DNA of 11,470 bases from DASUDX01 sp036275365 (GTDB lineage Bacteria; Pseudomonadota; Gammaproteobacteria; Nevskiales; Nevskiaceae), in assembly GCA_036275365.1 (NCBI GenBank), contig DASUDX010000010.1:1-11470 (forward strand). Reading direction: 5' to 3'. Made by a program: the position numbers and the translations under genes. Positions 1 to 8,940 of this stretch are shown piece by piece; the stretch's first letter is position 1, and every line of letters begins with the position of its first letter. The notes under the pieces are model-generated. The model searched no databases. It was not told where the DNA came from and saw only the letters and a program-made list of their open reading frames with translations.

Positions 1-1415
<1,415 letters not shown>

Positions 1416-1460
1416 GGACAGTCACCGGTGAACCGGCCTGCAGAATAACCAGCCGGCCGG

Positions 1461-1491
1461 GGAATAAAGTCCCGAGCGCGTCGTTGTCTGA
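1461..1491 (+). promoter_or_regulatory. Candidate ECF-type promoter for the sigma/anti-sigma operon
   Basis: GGAATAA (1461-1467) resembles an ECF/sigmaE -35 (GGAACTT) and GTCTGA (1486-1491) resembles a sigmaE-type -10, with an 18-nt spacer. Transcription would start near 1497, about 56 nt before the sigma ATG, which would allow autoregulation. The complement of 1467-1473 reads GGGACTT, so a second -35-like element points towards the protease, but I find no well-spaced -10 for it. Assignment is by eye and tentative. Confidence 0.4.
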
Positions 1492-1500
1492 ACACAAGCC

Positions 1501-1518
1501 CCGGTGCCCGTGCACCGG
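1501..1518 (+). promoter_or_regulatory. Perfect 7-bp hairpin in the sigma factor leader
   Basis: CCGGTGC-CCGT-GCACCGG is a perfect inverted repeat with a 4-nt loop, just after the inferred transcription start and before the only Shine-Dalgarno-like GGAGG (1529-1533). It could be a leader structure or a protein-binding operator between the divergent genes. No T-run follows, so it is not an intrinsic terminator. Confidence 0.45.
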
Positions 1519-1553
1519 CCCCGTCTCTGGAGGCCTCTTGCCGATGGTCGCGC

Positions 1554-2057
1554 ATGGATGAATTTCGACAGCAGCTGGTCAGCCTGCTGCCGCGGCTGCG
1601 GCGCTTCGCCCTGGCCCTGAGCGCCGATCCGGTGGAGGCCGACGATCTGCTGCAGACCGCCTGCGAGAAGGCCCTGCAGGCACGGGCGCAGTGGCAGCCG
1701 GGCAGCCGGCTGGACAGCTGGCTGTACCGGATCCTGCAGAACCAGTGGATCGACCAGCAGCGCGGGCGCCAGCGCCACGGCGAGGTGGACGATCCCGAGC
1801 TGCTGGAGCAGCTGCCGGACGAGCGGTGGGATCGCCAGCTCGAAGCCCGGCTGACCCTGGAGCGGGTGCTCGAGGTGCTGGCCCAGCTGCCCGAGGCGAT
1901 GCGCAGCGTGCTGGCCCTGGTCACCGTCCAGGGCCTGAGCTACCAGGAGGCGGCCGAGGTGCTGGCGCTGCCGATCGGCACGGTGATGAGCCGGCTGGCG
2001 CGCGGCCGGCTGGAATTGATGCGGCGGCTGGAGATGACGGAGGTGGGACGTGTCTGA
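1554..2057 (+). CDS. ECF-family RNA polymerase sigma factor
   Basis: This 167-residue protein has the two-domain ECF layout. Region 2 spans ~10-72, with DPVEADDLLQTACEKAL for core binding and SWLYRILQNQWIDQQR in 2.3/2.4 for -10 recognition. An acidic linker follows at ~76-93. Region 4 spans ~101-158 (LPEAMRSVLALVTVQGLSYQ, then an HTH ending GTVMSRLARGR) for -35 binding. Length is normal for the family. The start is the first usable codon, but the GGAGG at 1529-1533 is 20 nt upstream and no in-frame start lies closer to it, so initiation may be weak or structured. Its 3' end overlaps the anti-sigma gene by 8 nt, implying translational coupling. It probably drives its own operon and perhaps the divergent protease (inference). 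Confidence 0.95.
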   Translation: MDEFRQQLVSLLPRLRRFALALSADPVEADDLLQTACEKALQARAQWQPGSRLDSWLYRILQNQWIDQQRGRQRHGEVDDPELLEQLPDERWDRQLEARLTLERVLEVLAQLPEAMRSVLALVTVQGLSYQEAAEVLALPIGTVMSRLARGRLELMRRLEMTEVGRV

Positions 2058-2787
2058 GTTCAACGAGGTGGAGCTGATGGCCTATGCCGATGGCACGCTG
2101 CCGCCCGAGCGGGCGGCGCGCATCGAGGCCGCGGCCCGTGACAACCCGGTCCTGCAGGCGCGCATCGAGCGCTTCCAGGCCTCGACCCGGCTGCTGCAGG
2201 GCGCGTTCGCCCAGGCCGATCGCGAGGCGGCCACCCGGCCGCTGCCGCCGGCCCTGCAGGCCCTGCTGCAGCTCCCGCCGGTCGCCCCGGGGCCGCGGGT
2301 GGTGCCGCTGCGGCCGCGTCGGTCCCGGCCGCCGGCCCTGCGCTGGGGCCTGGCCCTGGCCGCGAGCCTGGCCCTGGGCCTGGCCACCGCGGTGCTGGTC
2401 ACCCGCACCGGTGGCGAGGCCACCAGCCCGGCGCTGGCGGTGGCCCTGGCCGAGGCCCTGCCGGGCCAGCTGCCGAGTGGCGAGCCGCGCGCGATCAGCG
2501 TCGACGGTCAGGGCTGGGAGGCCCTGGTGCTGGGTAGCACCCAGCAGGCCGATGGCCGCTACTGCCGCGAGCTGGAGCTGCTGCCCGCCGATCCTGCCGC
2601 CACCGCCGAGCGGCACTGGCTGTGCCAGGACGGGGCCGGCTGGGCGCCGGTGACGGTGGCCGAGGGCAGCGCCGGCAGCGGCGACTGGCAGCTCGCCAGT
2701 GGCGGGGCGCCGCTCAGCCCGGGCCGGCGCCTGAGCACGGCCGAGGAAGCCGCCGCGCTGGCGCGCGGCTGGACCGCGCCGCGCTGA
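2050..2787 (+). CDS. Membrane-anchored anti-sigma factor
   Basis: This 245-residue protein starts at GTG 2050, inside the last codons of the sigma gene (8-nt overlap), behind a good GGAGG-type site. The cytoplasmic N-terminus (ELMAYADGTLPPERAARIEA, ~8-27) matches the short helical anti-sigma domain that clamps ECF sigma factors; it lacks the HxxxCxxC zinc motif of ZAS proteins. A Pro/Arg-rich stretch (~64-96) precedes one transmembrane helix (~98-117), after an Arg cluster that fits an N-in topology. The periplasmic domain has Cys172 (GRYCRELEL) and Cys192 (HWLCQDGAGW), a pattern I associate with other ECF anti-sigma proteins; they could form a disulfide and sense redox or envelope state (inference). 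It should hold the upstream sigma factor inactive until signalled. Confidence 0.88.
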   Translation: MSEFNEVELMAYADGTLPPERAARIEAAARDNPVLQARIERFQASTRLLQGAFAQADREAATRPLPPALQALLQLPPVAPGPRVVPLRPRRSRPPALRWGLALAASLALGLATAVLVTRTGGEATSPALAVALAEALPGQLPSGEPRAISVDGQGWEALVLGSTQQADGRYCRELELLPADPAATAERHWLCQDGAGWAPVTVAEGSAGSGDWQLASGGAPLSPGRRLSTAEEAAALARGWTAPR

Positions 2788-2802
2788 GGCCCGTCGGCCC
2801 GC

Positions 2803-3894
2803 TCAGGGCACGATGGCGAAGAACAGGAAGACCGCGAACAGCACCAGGTGCACGCTGCCCTGCATGACGGTGGCCTGACCGCGCGAGAGGGTCATGCTGG
2901 AGATCAGCAGGGTCAGCCCCAGCAGCACCATCTCCTTGGCCGGCAGCCCCAGCAGCAGCGGCATCTCCAGCAGCCAGGCGGTGACCGCCACCGCGGGAAT
3001 GGTCAGACCGATGGTGGCGAGCGCCGAGCCCAGCGCCAGGTTGAAGCTGGTCTGCATGCGGTTGCGCCGGGCCGCCCGCACCGCCGCCCCGGTTTCCGGC
3101 AGCAGCACCAGCAGGGCGATGAAGATGCCGACCACCGCCGCCGGCGCCTGCAGGGCGGCCACCCCCTCGGCCAGGGTCGGCGCCAGGGCCTTGGCCAGCC
3201 CCACCACCGCCACCAGCGACAGGCTCAGCAGGATCAGGCTCAGCGTCGCGGTCAGCGCCGAGGGCGGGGCCGCATGGCGCTCGTCGCTGGCCGCCTCCAT
3301 CGGCAGGAAGTAGTCGCGGTGGCGCACCGTCTGGACGAACACGAACATCGCGTAGAGCACCAGCGAGACCAGTCCGACGAACAGCAGCTGGGCGGACGAG
3401 AGGGTGGGGCCGGCCGAGCTGGAGGTGAAGCTCGGCATGACCAGGGTCAGCGCCGCCAGGGTGGTCAGCACCGACAGCGCCGGGCTGGTGCCCTCGACGC
3501 GAAACGCCAGCACGCGGTGGCGCAGGGCACCCATCAGCAGGCACAGGCCGATCACGCCGTTGCAGATGATCATCACCGTGGCGTAGACGGTGTCGCGCGC
3601 CAGCCCGCTGGCCTGCTCGCCGCCCGAGCGCATCAGGGTGATGATCAGCGAGACCTCGATGATGGTCACCGCCAGCGCCAGCACCAGCGTGCCGAAGGGT
3701 TCGCCGAGACGGTGGGCGATCACCTCGGCGTGGTGCACGGCCACCAGCACCGCGCCCATCAGCGCCAGCAGCACGCCGGCCAGGGCCAGCCCCCGGCCCA
3801 GCGGCAGGGCGGACTGGCCGAGCAGCACCGCGCAGGCGGCCAGCGGAATCACGACACTCCAGGCCGGCAGGCCGGCGAGCGGGCGGTGCAGCAT
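2803..3894 (-). CDS. chaA: ChaA-like calcium/proton antiporter (CaCA superfamily)
   Basis: The 363-residue start at ATG 3892-3894 matches ChaA length (E. coli 366). The frame is open to an ATG at 3969, but those 25 extra residues are polar and lack a helix. About 11 hydrophobic segments are visible. The two CaCA repeats are present: c-1 near 54-82 (HHAEVIAHRLGEPFGT, then an acidic TIIEVSLI with Glu80) and c-2 near 262-300 (LLPETGAAVRAARRNRMQTS, with Glu267). These helices carry the cation-binding acids. The usual role is proton-driven export of Ca2+ (and Na+/K+ in ChaA) across the inner membrane. The loop at ~198-212 contains SDERH but is short. A small CGGGG-CAA-CCCCG hairpin (3920-3932) precedes it. 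It sits 90 nt after the SUMF1-like gene on the same strand and may have its own promoter. It converges on the anti-sigma gene with a 15-nt gap. Confidence 0.9.
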   Translation of the reverse strand: MLHRPLAGLPAWSVVIPLAACAVLLGQSALPLGRGLALAGVLLALMGAVLVAVHHAEVIAHRLGEPFGTLVLALAVTIIEVSLIITLMRSGGEQASGLARDTVYATVMIICNGVIGLCLLMGALRHRVLAFRVEGTSPALSVLTTLAALTLVMPSFTSSSAGPTLSSAQLLFVGLVSLVLYAMFVFVQTVRHRDYFLPMEAASDERHAAPPSALTATLSLILLSLSLVAVVGLAKALAPTLAEGVAALQAPAAVVGIFIALLVLLPETGAAVRAARRNRMQTSFNLALGSALATIGLTIPAVAVTAWLLEMPLLLGLPAKEMVLLGLTLLISSMTLSRGQATVMQGSVHLVLFAVFLFFAIVP

Positions 3895-3984
3895 GGTCAG
3901 GGTCCGGTCAGGCGGGCATCGGGGCAACCCCGCTGATCGGATCATGGGGGTGGTCACGGCCCTGGCCAAGAGCGGCGGGCCCGC

Positions 3985-4905
3985 TCAGGGCCGTGGTGAC
4001 CAGTCGCGCGCCACCCGGAAGCCGAGGCCACTGCTGCGGCTGTCCGGCGGGTCGGCATCGCGCATGGCCAGCCGCAGGCTGCGCACCCCATTGCCCCAGC
4101 CGCCGCCGCGGTTGACCCGCTTGTGGCAGCCGCGGCTCTCGCGCGCCTGGGCGGTGTCCGGGGCCTCGCGGTAGTCGGCCTGCCAGCAGTCCTGCACCCA
4201 TTCCCAGACATTGCCGTGGACATCGTGCAGGCCCCAGGCATTGGCGGGGAAGCGGCCGACCGGCGCCAGTGCCGGATAGCCGTCGTCGCAGAGGGTGTAC
4301 CAGTGGAACTGCGGATAGACCCGGCGCGCGCTCAGATCCAGCAGGTTGGCGTGGCGGCAGGCCGCGCCATCGCCCTGTGTCTCCCAGGGATACAGGCCGC
4401 CGCGGCCGGCGCGGGCGGCGTACTCCCATTCGGCCTCGCTGGGCAGGCGGTAGCGCTGGCGGGTGCGCCGCGACAGCCAGCTCACGAACTCCTGCGCGTC
4501 GTACCAGCTCACCCCGTTGATGGGCAGGTCCTCGTCGCCGGCCAGGGCCACATCCCGCGAGCAGCCGCCGGCATGCACGCAGTCCAGCCATTCGGCGACG
4601 GTCACCTCGGTCTGGCCGATGGCGAAGGCGGCCACCTGCACCTCGCGCAGCGGGCGGGCGTAGGGATCGTTGTCCAGCACCGCCTCACCCATCACGAAGC
4701 GTCCGCCCGGCAGCAGGCGCAGCTCGGGGGTGTTGGCGCAGTCGCGGAAGCGCTGCGCGGCAGCCTCGCGCGGCGGCGGTGGTTCCGCGGGCGGCATGCA
4801 GCGGGTGAAGGCGTACTGCGGTCGCCGCGGTGGCCGCTCGTCCGCCGCCAGCGGGGCCGCGGCAAGCAGCAGCGCCAGCCCCAGCGCCCCGGCGCGGCGG
4901 CTCAT
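3985..4905 (-). CDS. Exported SUMF1/FGE-fold protein lacking the catalytic cysteines
   Basis: This 306-residue protein starts at ATG 4903-4905; the ATGA overlaps the RND stop, so the two are translationally coupled. Residues 1-21 are a signal peptide (MSRR, LALLLAAAPLA), giving a periplasmic product. FGE-sulfatase family signatures are clear: PGGRFVMGE (66-74), IGQTEVTVAEW (96-106), PINGVSWYDAQEFVSWL (128-144), RLPSEAEWEYAARAG (153-167), LHDVHGNVWEWVQDCW (226-241), RVNRGGGWGNG (263-273) and GLGFRVARD (293-301). True formylglycine-generating enzymes carry two copper-binding cysteines just after RGGSW; here that stretch (GNGVRSLRLAMR) has none, so sulfatase activation is unlikely. Cys at 36, 56, 109, 115, 183, 206, 240 and 260 could form disulfides. 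It may be a binding or structural accessory of the adjacent exporter (inference). Confidence 0.9.
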   Translation of the reverse strand: MSRRAGALGLALLLAAAPLAADERPPRRPQYAFTRCMPPAEPPPPREAAAQRFRDCANTPELRLLPGGRFVMGEAVLDNDPYARPLREVQVAAFAIGQTEVTVAEWLDCVHAGGCSRDVALAGDEDLPINGVSWYDAQEFVSWLSRRTRQRYRLPSEAEWEYAARAGRGGLYPWETQGDGAACRHANLLDLSARRVYPQFHWYTLCDDGYPALAPVGRFPANAWGLHDVHGNVWEWVQDCWQADYREAPDTAQARESRGCHKRVNRGGGWGNGVRSLRLAMRDADPPDSRSSGLGFRVARDWSPRP

Positions 4906-7298
4906 CTCCCTGCCGCCTGCAGCCCGCGCGGGTCCAGCCGCTCGGCCAGCCGGTGATCGGCCCGGGTAATGAAGGCCGGCCGGACCCACCACACCAGCAG
5001 CGGCAGCACCACCAGCGAGAACAGCATGTTGATGCCCATGATCGCCACCAGCAGCAGACCCATGTCGGCCACGAACTTGAGATCGGAGAGCAGGTACCAG
5101 GGCAGGATGCCGAGCGCCATGATGCTGGCGGTGAACAGGATGGCGCGACCGGTGGTGGCAAGCGCCGCGGTGATCGCCCGGCCCCAGTCGCGATCCTGTG
5201 CGTGGAACTCCTCGGCGATGCGCGAGAGCAGATAGATGCCGTAGTCGATGCCCACCCCCAGGCCGATGGCGGCGACGATCATCGAGTTCACATCCAGCCC
5301 CACGCCGAGCAGGTGCATGGTGGCGATGAGGGCTTCGTTGGAGAGGTTCACCGGCACCAGCAGCAGCAGCCCGGCCACCAGCGAGCGGTAGGCGACGGCC
5401 GCCATCACGAAGATGAACAGATTGAGCGCCCCCACCACCACCCAGTGGTAGCGCGCCACCACCCGGTTCACCGCCTCCTGCAGGGCGATGATGCCGGTCC
5501 CCAGCCGGACCCGGAACGCCGCGTGCTCCTCGCCGACCGCGGCCACCGCGGCGCGGGCTGCGGCGAGCGCCGCATCGACCGTCTCCTGGCGATTGTCCGG
5601 ATACCAGAAGCTGACCGTGGCGTGCTGCACGGCGGGGCTGATGACATGGGTGAAGGCGGTGGCGCTGGAGCCCATCATCGCCCCCACCGCGGCGCTGTTG
5701 AGGGCCCGCTCGCGCGGGTCCAGCGGCAGCCACTTCGGGTGCCCGCCATTGAACAGGCGGTTGGCCTCGGCCATGTAATCGGCGAAGGACAGGCTCGCCC
5801 GCGGCGGCGCCGGGCCGGCCTCCATCCGCCGCTGCAGGGCCTGCATCACCGCCACCGTCTCCGGCATGGCCACCGTCCACTCCGGGCGCGCCGGGTCCTT
5901 GGCCTCGAGCACGATCTCCAGCGTGTTGACGCCCGGGAAGTGATCGTTGACCGCCCGCACCGCGGTGTTTAACTCGGAGTCCTCCCACAGCAGATGGCTG
6001 CCTTCCACCGGGTTGCCGATGCGGATCTGTCGCGCGGTGAGGCTGGCGGCCAGCGCCAGCACCAGCATCACGGCGGTGGTGTAGATCGCCGGCCGGCCCT
6101 GCACGGCGCTGGCCAGCAGCCGCAGCAGGCGGCGCAGCGGATCGCCCGCACCGGCCGTGCGTGGCCGCGGCGGCGGCAGCACCCGCAGCAGCAGGGCGAC
6201 CAGCACGATGCCGGTCGGAATCAGCCAGAGCGCCCACAGCCCGCAGAACAGCGCGTGGCGCCACATGGCGGGAATCGGGGCGGCCGCCACCACCGCGATG
6301 CCGAGGATGTCGGTGAGAATGCCGAGCAGGCTCGGCGCCATCATCACCGTCAGCGTCGCCTCGGCGGCGCGCTGGCGATCACCGAGCTGGGCGTAGAGCT
6401 CGCCATAGCGCTCCATGTACTGCACGCAGTGGGAGAAGGAGCGGGCGATCAGCAGCAGCGGCACCACCATCAGCAGCGGCTCGATCGACACCCCCATCCA
6501 GCCCATCAGGCCCAGGGCCCAGATCGCCGCCACCGCGCTGCTGACGATCGGGGCGACCAGACCCAGCACGCTTCTCAGATAGAGCAGCAGCGCCAGCACC
6601 AGGGCGCCGAGGGTGATGGCGAAGATGCCGATCATCTGCCACTCGTAGCGATACACCCAGCCGATCAGGGCCGGCTGGCCGGTGAGGTAGACCTCGTGGG
6701 CCTCATCCCGCGCGCCTTCCACCAGGGCCTGGGCGTACTCGAAGGCCTCGCCCCAATCGACCCGGTGCTCGATGAAGGTCGCCATGATCAGCGTCGACCG
6801 CTGATCGGGCGAGATCAGGAACACGCGGACATTGGGGGCCTGGTCGACCCGCGCGCGGAAGGCGGCGATCTCCTCCGCCGTCTGCGGCGGACGGCTGCCC
6901 ATCAGCGGCCGCATGTCGATGCCGTAGGGCGTGGCCTCGCTGTAGCGGGCCTTCTCGGTGGTGATCGACAGAATGCTGTCGTGGTTGACCCCGGGGGCGA
7001 GGTCGATATCGCGGGTCAGCTGCCAGACCTTGGCCAGCGTGGCCGGGTCGTAGATCGTGCCCTGGCCCTCGCGCTTCTGGACCATCAGGATCATGGTCAG
7101 CGGGTTGCCGAAGTTGGGATGATCCTGGAACACCTGGACGAAGGGATCGTCCGCCGGCAGCAGGTCGGAGAACACGGTTTCCAGCTTGACGCCGGGCAGC
7201 CCCCAGCCGGCCAGCACGGTGAGCAGGGCGAACAGCAGCAGGCCGGCGCGCGGACGCGCGAGCAGGGCACGCGCCAGCCGCAGGCGCAGCGGGGTCAC
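4902..7298 (-). CDS. RND/MMPL-type membrane exporter
   Basis: This 798-residue protein begins at GTG 7296-7298, 5 nt after the DUF1329 stop. It has the duplicated RND plan: TM1 (~18-36), a large periplasmic loop (~37-218), a five-helix bundle (~219-373), TM7 (~405-421), a second loop (~422-618) and a second bundle (~619-773). The RND motif GLGVGIDYGIYLLSR (679-693) holds the Asp of the proton relay. The matching first-half segment (LLIARSFSHCVQYMER, 282-297) lacks that Asp. Length and the absence of the HAE1-type funnel domain fit the HAE3/MMPL-like single-polypeptide branch, which moves lipids, hopanoids or other hydrophobic molecules rather than forming tripartite drug pumps. It lies between a DUF1329 and a SUMF1-like gene in one operon. 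The exact substrate cannot be told. Confidence 0.92.
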   Translation of the reverse strand: MTPLRLRLARALLARPRAGLLLFALLTVLAGWGLPGVKLETVFSDLLPADDPFVQVFQDHPNFGNPLTMILMVQKREGQGTIYDPATLAKVWQLTRDIDLAPGVNHDSILSITTEKARYSEATPYGIDMRPLMGSRPPQTAEEIAAFRARVDQAPNVRVFLISPDQRSTLIMATFIEHRVDWGEAFEYAQALVEGARDEAHEVYLTGQPALIGWVYRYEWQMIGIFAITLGALVLALLLYLRSVLGLVAPIVSSAVAAIWALGLMGWMGVSIEPLLMVVPLLLIARSFSHCVQYMERYGELYAQLGDRQRAAEATLTVMMAPSLLGILTDILGIAVVAAAPIPAMWRHALFCGLWALWLIPTGIVLVALLLRVLPPPRPRTAGAGDPLRRLLRLLASAVQGRPAIYTTAVMLVLALAASLTARQIRIGNPVEGSHLLWEDSELNTAVRAVNDHFPGVNTLEIVLEAKDPARPEWTVAMPETVAVMQALQRRMEAGPAPPRASLSFADYMAEANRLFNGGHPKWLPLDPRERALNSAAVGAMMGSSATAFTHVISPAVQHATVSFWYPDNRQETVDAALAAARAAVAAVGEEHAAFRVRLGTGIIALQEAVNRVVARYHWVVVGALNLFIFVMAAVAYRSLVAGLLLLVPVNLSNEALIATMHLLGVGLDVNSMIVAAIGLGVGIDYGIYLLSRIAEEFHAQDRDWGRAITAALATTGRAILFTASIMALGILPWYLLSDLKFVADMGLLLVAIMGINMLFSLVVLPLLVWWVRPAFITRADHRLAERLDPRGLQAAGR

Positions 7299-7303
7299 CG
7301 CGC

Positions 7304-8686
7304 TCAGACCGCGCCGAGCCGCATCAGCGCCGCCTGGGTCAGGTAGCGCTCGTAGATCTTCGGATCATTGGCGCCGCTGCGGTGGATCTTCTCCACCGCC
7401 CGCACCTGTTCGAAGCGCGTCACATCGCCGGTCTGGATGTCCGAGCAGGTGACATGGGCCCAGCTCCAGTACGGGTGCTGGCCATCCATCACCTTCTTCT
7501 CGCCGGCCTCGTAGAGGGTGTAGGCGCCATCGAAGGAGCGGAAGGGCTGGCCCTTGCGGTCATAGGTGACCATGCCGATCACCGCCTGGTTGCGGGCATC
7601 GAACCAGACCCGCTTCTTGGATACCGGGGCGCGGGCGAACTTGACCGGCTCGGCCTCCACCAGGATCGCCTCCGGCACCAGCTCGACGGTGGCATCCCAG
7701 AAGGTCTTGCCCTTGTTGCCGCCATGGGTGGGGTGCTCCCAGTTCTCATGCTCGGCGTTCCAGCTCTCCGACAGACCGGCGAGAAAGGGCCCGCGGCCGA
7801 CGATCCTGTAGTTGCCCCAGGTGTGCAGGGGATCGCCCGCCGCCCAGGCATCGGAGAGGTACAGCGTCAGCCCCGGCACCAGCGGCTCGAAGCGCTGGTC
7901 GGTGGGGAACTGGCGGATGCGGCGGAACTCCGGCACATAGCCGTAGAGCAGCGGGAAGGTGCTGTGGTCGTAGTCCCAGATGTTGAGGAACGAGGTGCCG
8001 CGGAACTGCTGGGGCTCGAGGAAGAACACGCTCTGGAAGCGCAGCTTGTCGATGTGCTCGGGCCAGTAGGGCCTGGGTTGCATGGCCACCCGTGCCACCG
8101 GCGAGAGCTCGGCCCAGCCGCCCGAATAGCTGAACTTGATGCTGCCGTCGAGGCCCAGCGAGTGCATCTTGATCGCGTAGAACGAGGCATCGTGGCGGCC
8201 CCAGCTCAGGGTCTGGCCGGCGAACAGCTGGATGCCGTCGCGGGGGTCGGGGAAGGGGTTGCCGCCGATCCAGGGCTTGCCGGTGGCCTGGTCCACCACA
8301 TTGCCCTTGGCGTCGAAGGCGGCCTTGCCGGCATTGGCGAGGGTGGCCTCCACATACTCCCAGGGCGACAGCCGCATGATGTCGGTGGTGGTCTTGACCA
8401 CCTTCAGGCGCCGGCCCTGCTTGAGGATCTGCTCGTAGCGGATCGGCTCCAGCAGATCTTTCACATGCTCGACATTGGCGGCGGTGATCAGATCGCCGGT
8501 CTTGATCCGGCCCCGGGTGTAGCCCTCGATCGACAGCAGCTCGTCCGGATAGGCCTTGCTGATCTCGCCCGTGGCGGCGATGGTCGGCCAGAGCGGGGCC
8601 AGCACGCCGGTGGCGAGCAGGCCGCGCCCGGCATCGGCCAGGAACTTGCGGCGGGTGTATCCGTGTCCGTAGCGAAGCGTATGCAT
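7304..8686 (-). CDS. DUF1329 periplasmic protein with Tat signal
   Basis: This 460-residue protein starts at ATG 8684-8686 behind a very strong AGGAGGAG site. The N-terminus has a twin-arginine motif (TRRKFLA, 11-17) and a hydrophobic segment (~22-38), so export in folded form is expected. The body matches the DUF1329 family as I know it: AYPDELLSIEGYTRGRIKTG (45-64), SWGRHDASFYAIKM, the FLEPQQFRG and NIWDYDHSTFPLLYGYVPEF segments, and a C-terminal VWFDARNQAVIGMVTYDRKG. Family members have a LolA/LolB-like fold and often sit beside MMPL-type RND proteins and DUF1302 outer-membrane barrels. Here the RND gene follows immediately, but no DUF1302 is in the window. The likely role (inference) is periplasmic carriage of a hydrophobic ligand to or from the outer membrane. 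It is the first gene of the operon. Confidence 0.92.
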   Translation of the reverse strand: MHTLRYGHGYTRRKFLADAGRGLLATGVLAPLWPTIAATGEISKAYPDELLSIEGYTRGRIKTGDLITAANVEHVKDLLEPIRYEQILKQGRRLKVVKTTTDIMRLSPWEYVEATLANAGKAAFDAKGNVVDQATGKPWIGGNPFPDPRDGIQLFAGQTLSWGRHDASFYAIKMHSLGLDGSIKFSYSGGWAELSPVARVAMQPRPYWPEHIDKLRFQSVFFLEPQQFRGTSFLNIWDYDHSTFPLLYGYVPEFRRIRQFPTDQRFEPLVPGLTLYLSDAWAAGDPLHTWGNYRIVGRGPFLAGLSESWNAEHENWEHPTHGGNKGKTFWDATVELVPEAILVEAEPVKFARAPVSKKRVWFDARNQAVIGMVTYDRKGQPFRSFDGAYTLYEAGEKKVMDGQHPYWSWAHVTCSDIQTGDVTRFEQVRAVEKIHRSGANDPKIYERYLTQAALMRLGAV

Positions 8687-8756
8687 GCCCCTCTCCTCCT
8701 CGCACCGTGCCGGCTGATCATCCCCCGAACCCTAGACCGGGGCTGTCAGAGAGTGA

Positions 8757-8772
8757 CCCACCCGAAGGTGGG
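8757..8772 (-). other. UUCG-tetraloop hairpin upstream of the DUF1329 gene
   Basis: On the minus strand CCCACC-TTCG-GGTGGG forms a 6-bp stem closed by C(UUCG)G, an exceptionally stable RNA tetraloop. It lies 70 nt before the DUF1329 start and 60 nt after the tRNA terminator. No T-run follows, so it is more likely a leader or RNA-stability structure than a terminator. I see no convincing promoter in the 145-nt gap (8687-8831). Confidence 0.5.
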
Positions 8773-8831
8773 GTGCACGGCGGCGGCAGCGCCGGCAGCC
8801 GGACAACAGCGCGACCGGGGGCGCGCGGCAA

Positions 8832-8860
8832 CAAAAAACCCCGCCGTTGCCGGCGGGGTT
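8832..8860 (-). terminator. Intrinsic terminator of the tRNA-Gln transcript
   Basis: The minus strand reads AACCCCGCCG-GCAA-CGGCGGGGTT followed by TTTTG: a 10-bp perfect stem, a GNRA-type loop and a T-run, 6 nt past the tRNA CCA. It separates the tRNA transcript from the DUF1329 operon. Confidence 0.93.
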
Positions 8861-8866
8861 CTGTGT

Positions 8867-8940
8867 TGGCTGGGAGACTAGGACTCGAACCTAGATAAAC
8901 AGAGTCAGAATCTGTTGTCCTGCCATTAGACGATCTCCCA
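8867..8940 (-). tRNA. tRNA-Gln (anticodon CTG)
   Basis: The 74-nt minus-strand gene folds as a full cloverleaf: acceptor TGGGAGA/TCTCCCA, D-arm GTCT-AATGGCA-GGAC, anticodon stem ACAGA/TCTGT with loop TTCTGAC (T33, anticodon CTG), short variable TTAT, and T-arm CTAGG-TTCGAGT-CCTAG. Discriminator G and CCA are encoded (8867-8870). The opening U1 and loose acceptor end are typical of bacterial tRNA-Gln. It reads codon CAG. The terminator lies right after it, and two tRNA-like tandem units lie upstream in the same direction. Confidence 0.97.

Noticed and set aside
2788..2802. Shared bidirectional terminator between the anti-sigma and chaA genes
   Set aside because: The 15-nt gap is GC-rich but has no real stem beyond TGAG/CTCA and no T-run on either strand.
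2848..3936. Long Gln/His/Arg-rich frame on the plus strand across chaA
   Set aside because: It is low-complexity antisense of a membrane protein gene, with no recognisable domain.
3895..3969. Longer chaA start at 3969
   Set aside because: It would add 25 polar residues not expected in the family; the 3894 start gives the usual length.
3985..6264. Apparent fusion extending the SUMF1-like frame far upstream through the RND gene
   Set aside because: The upstream part is Gly/Ala/Arg-rich high-GC shadow sequence; the ATGA overlap with signal peptide at 4905 is the sensible start.
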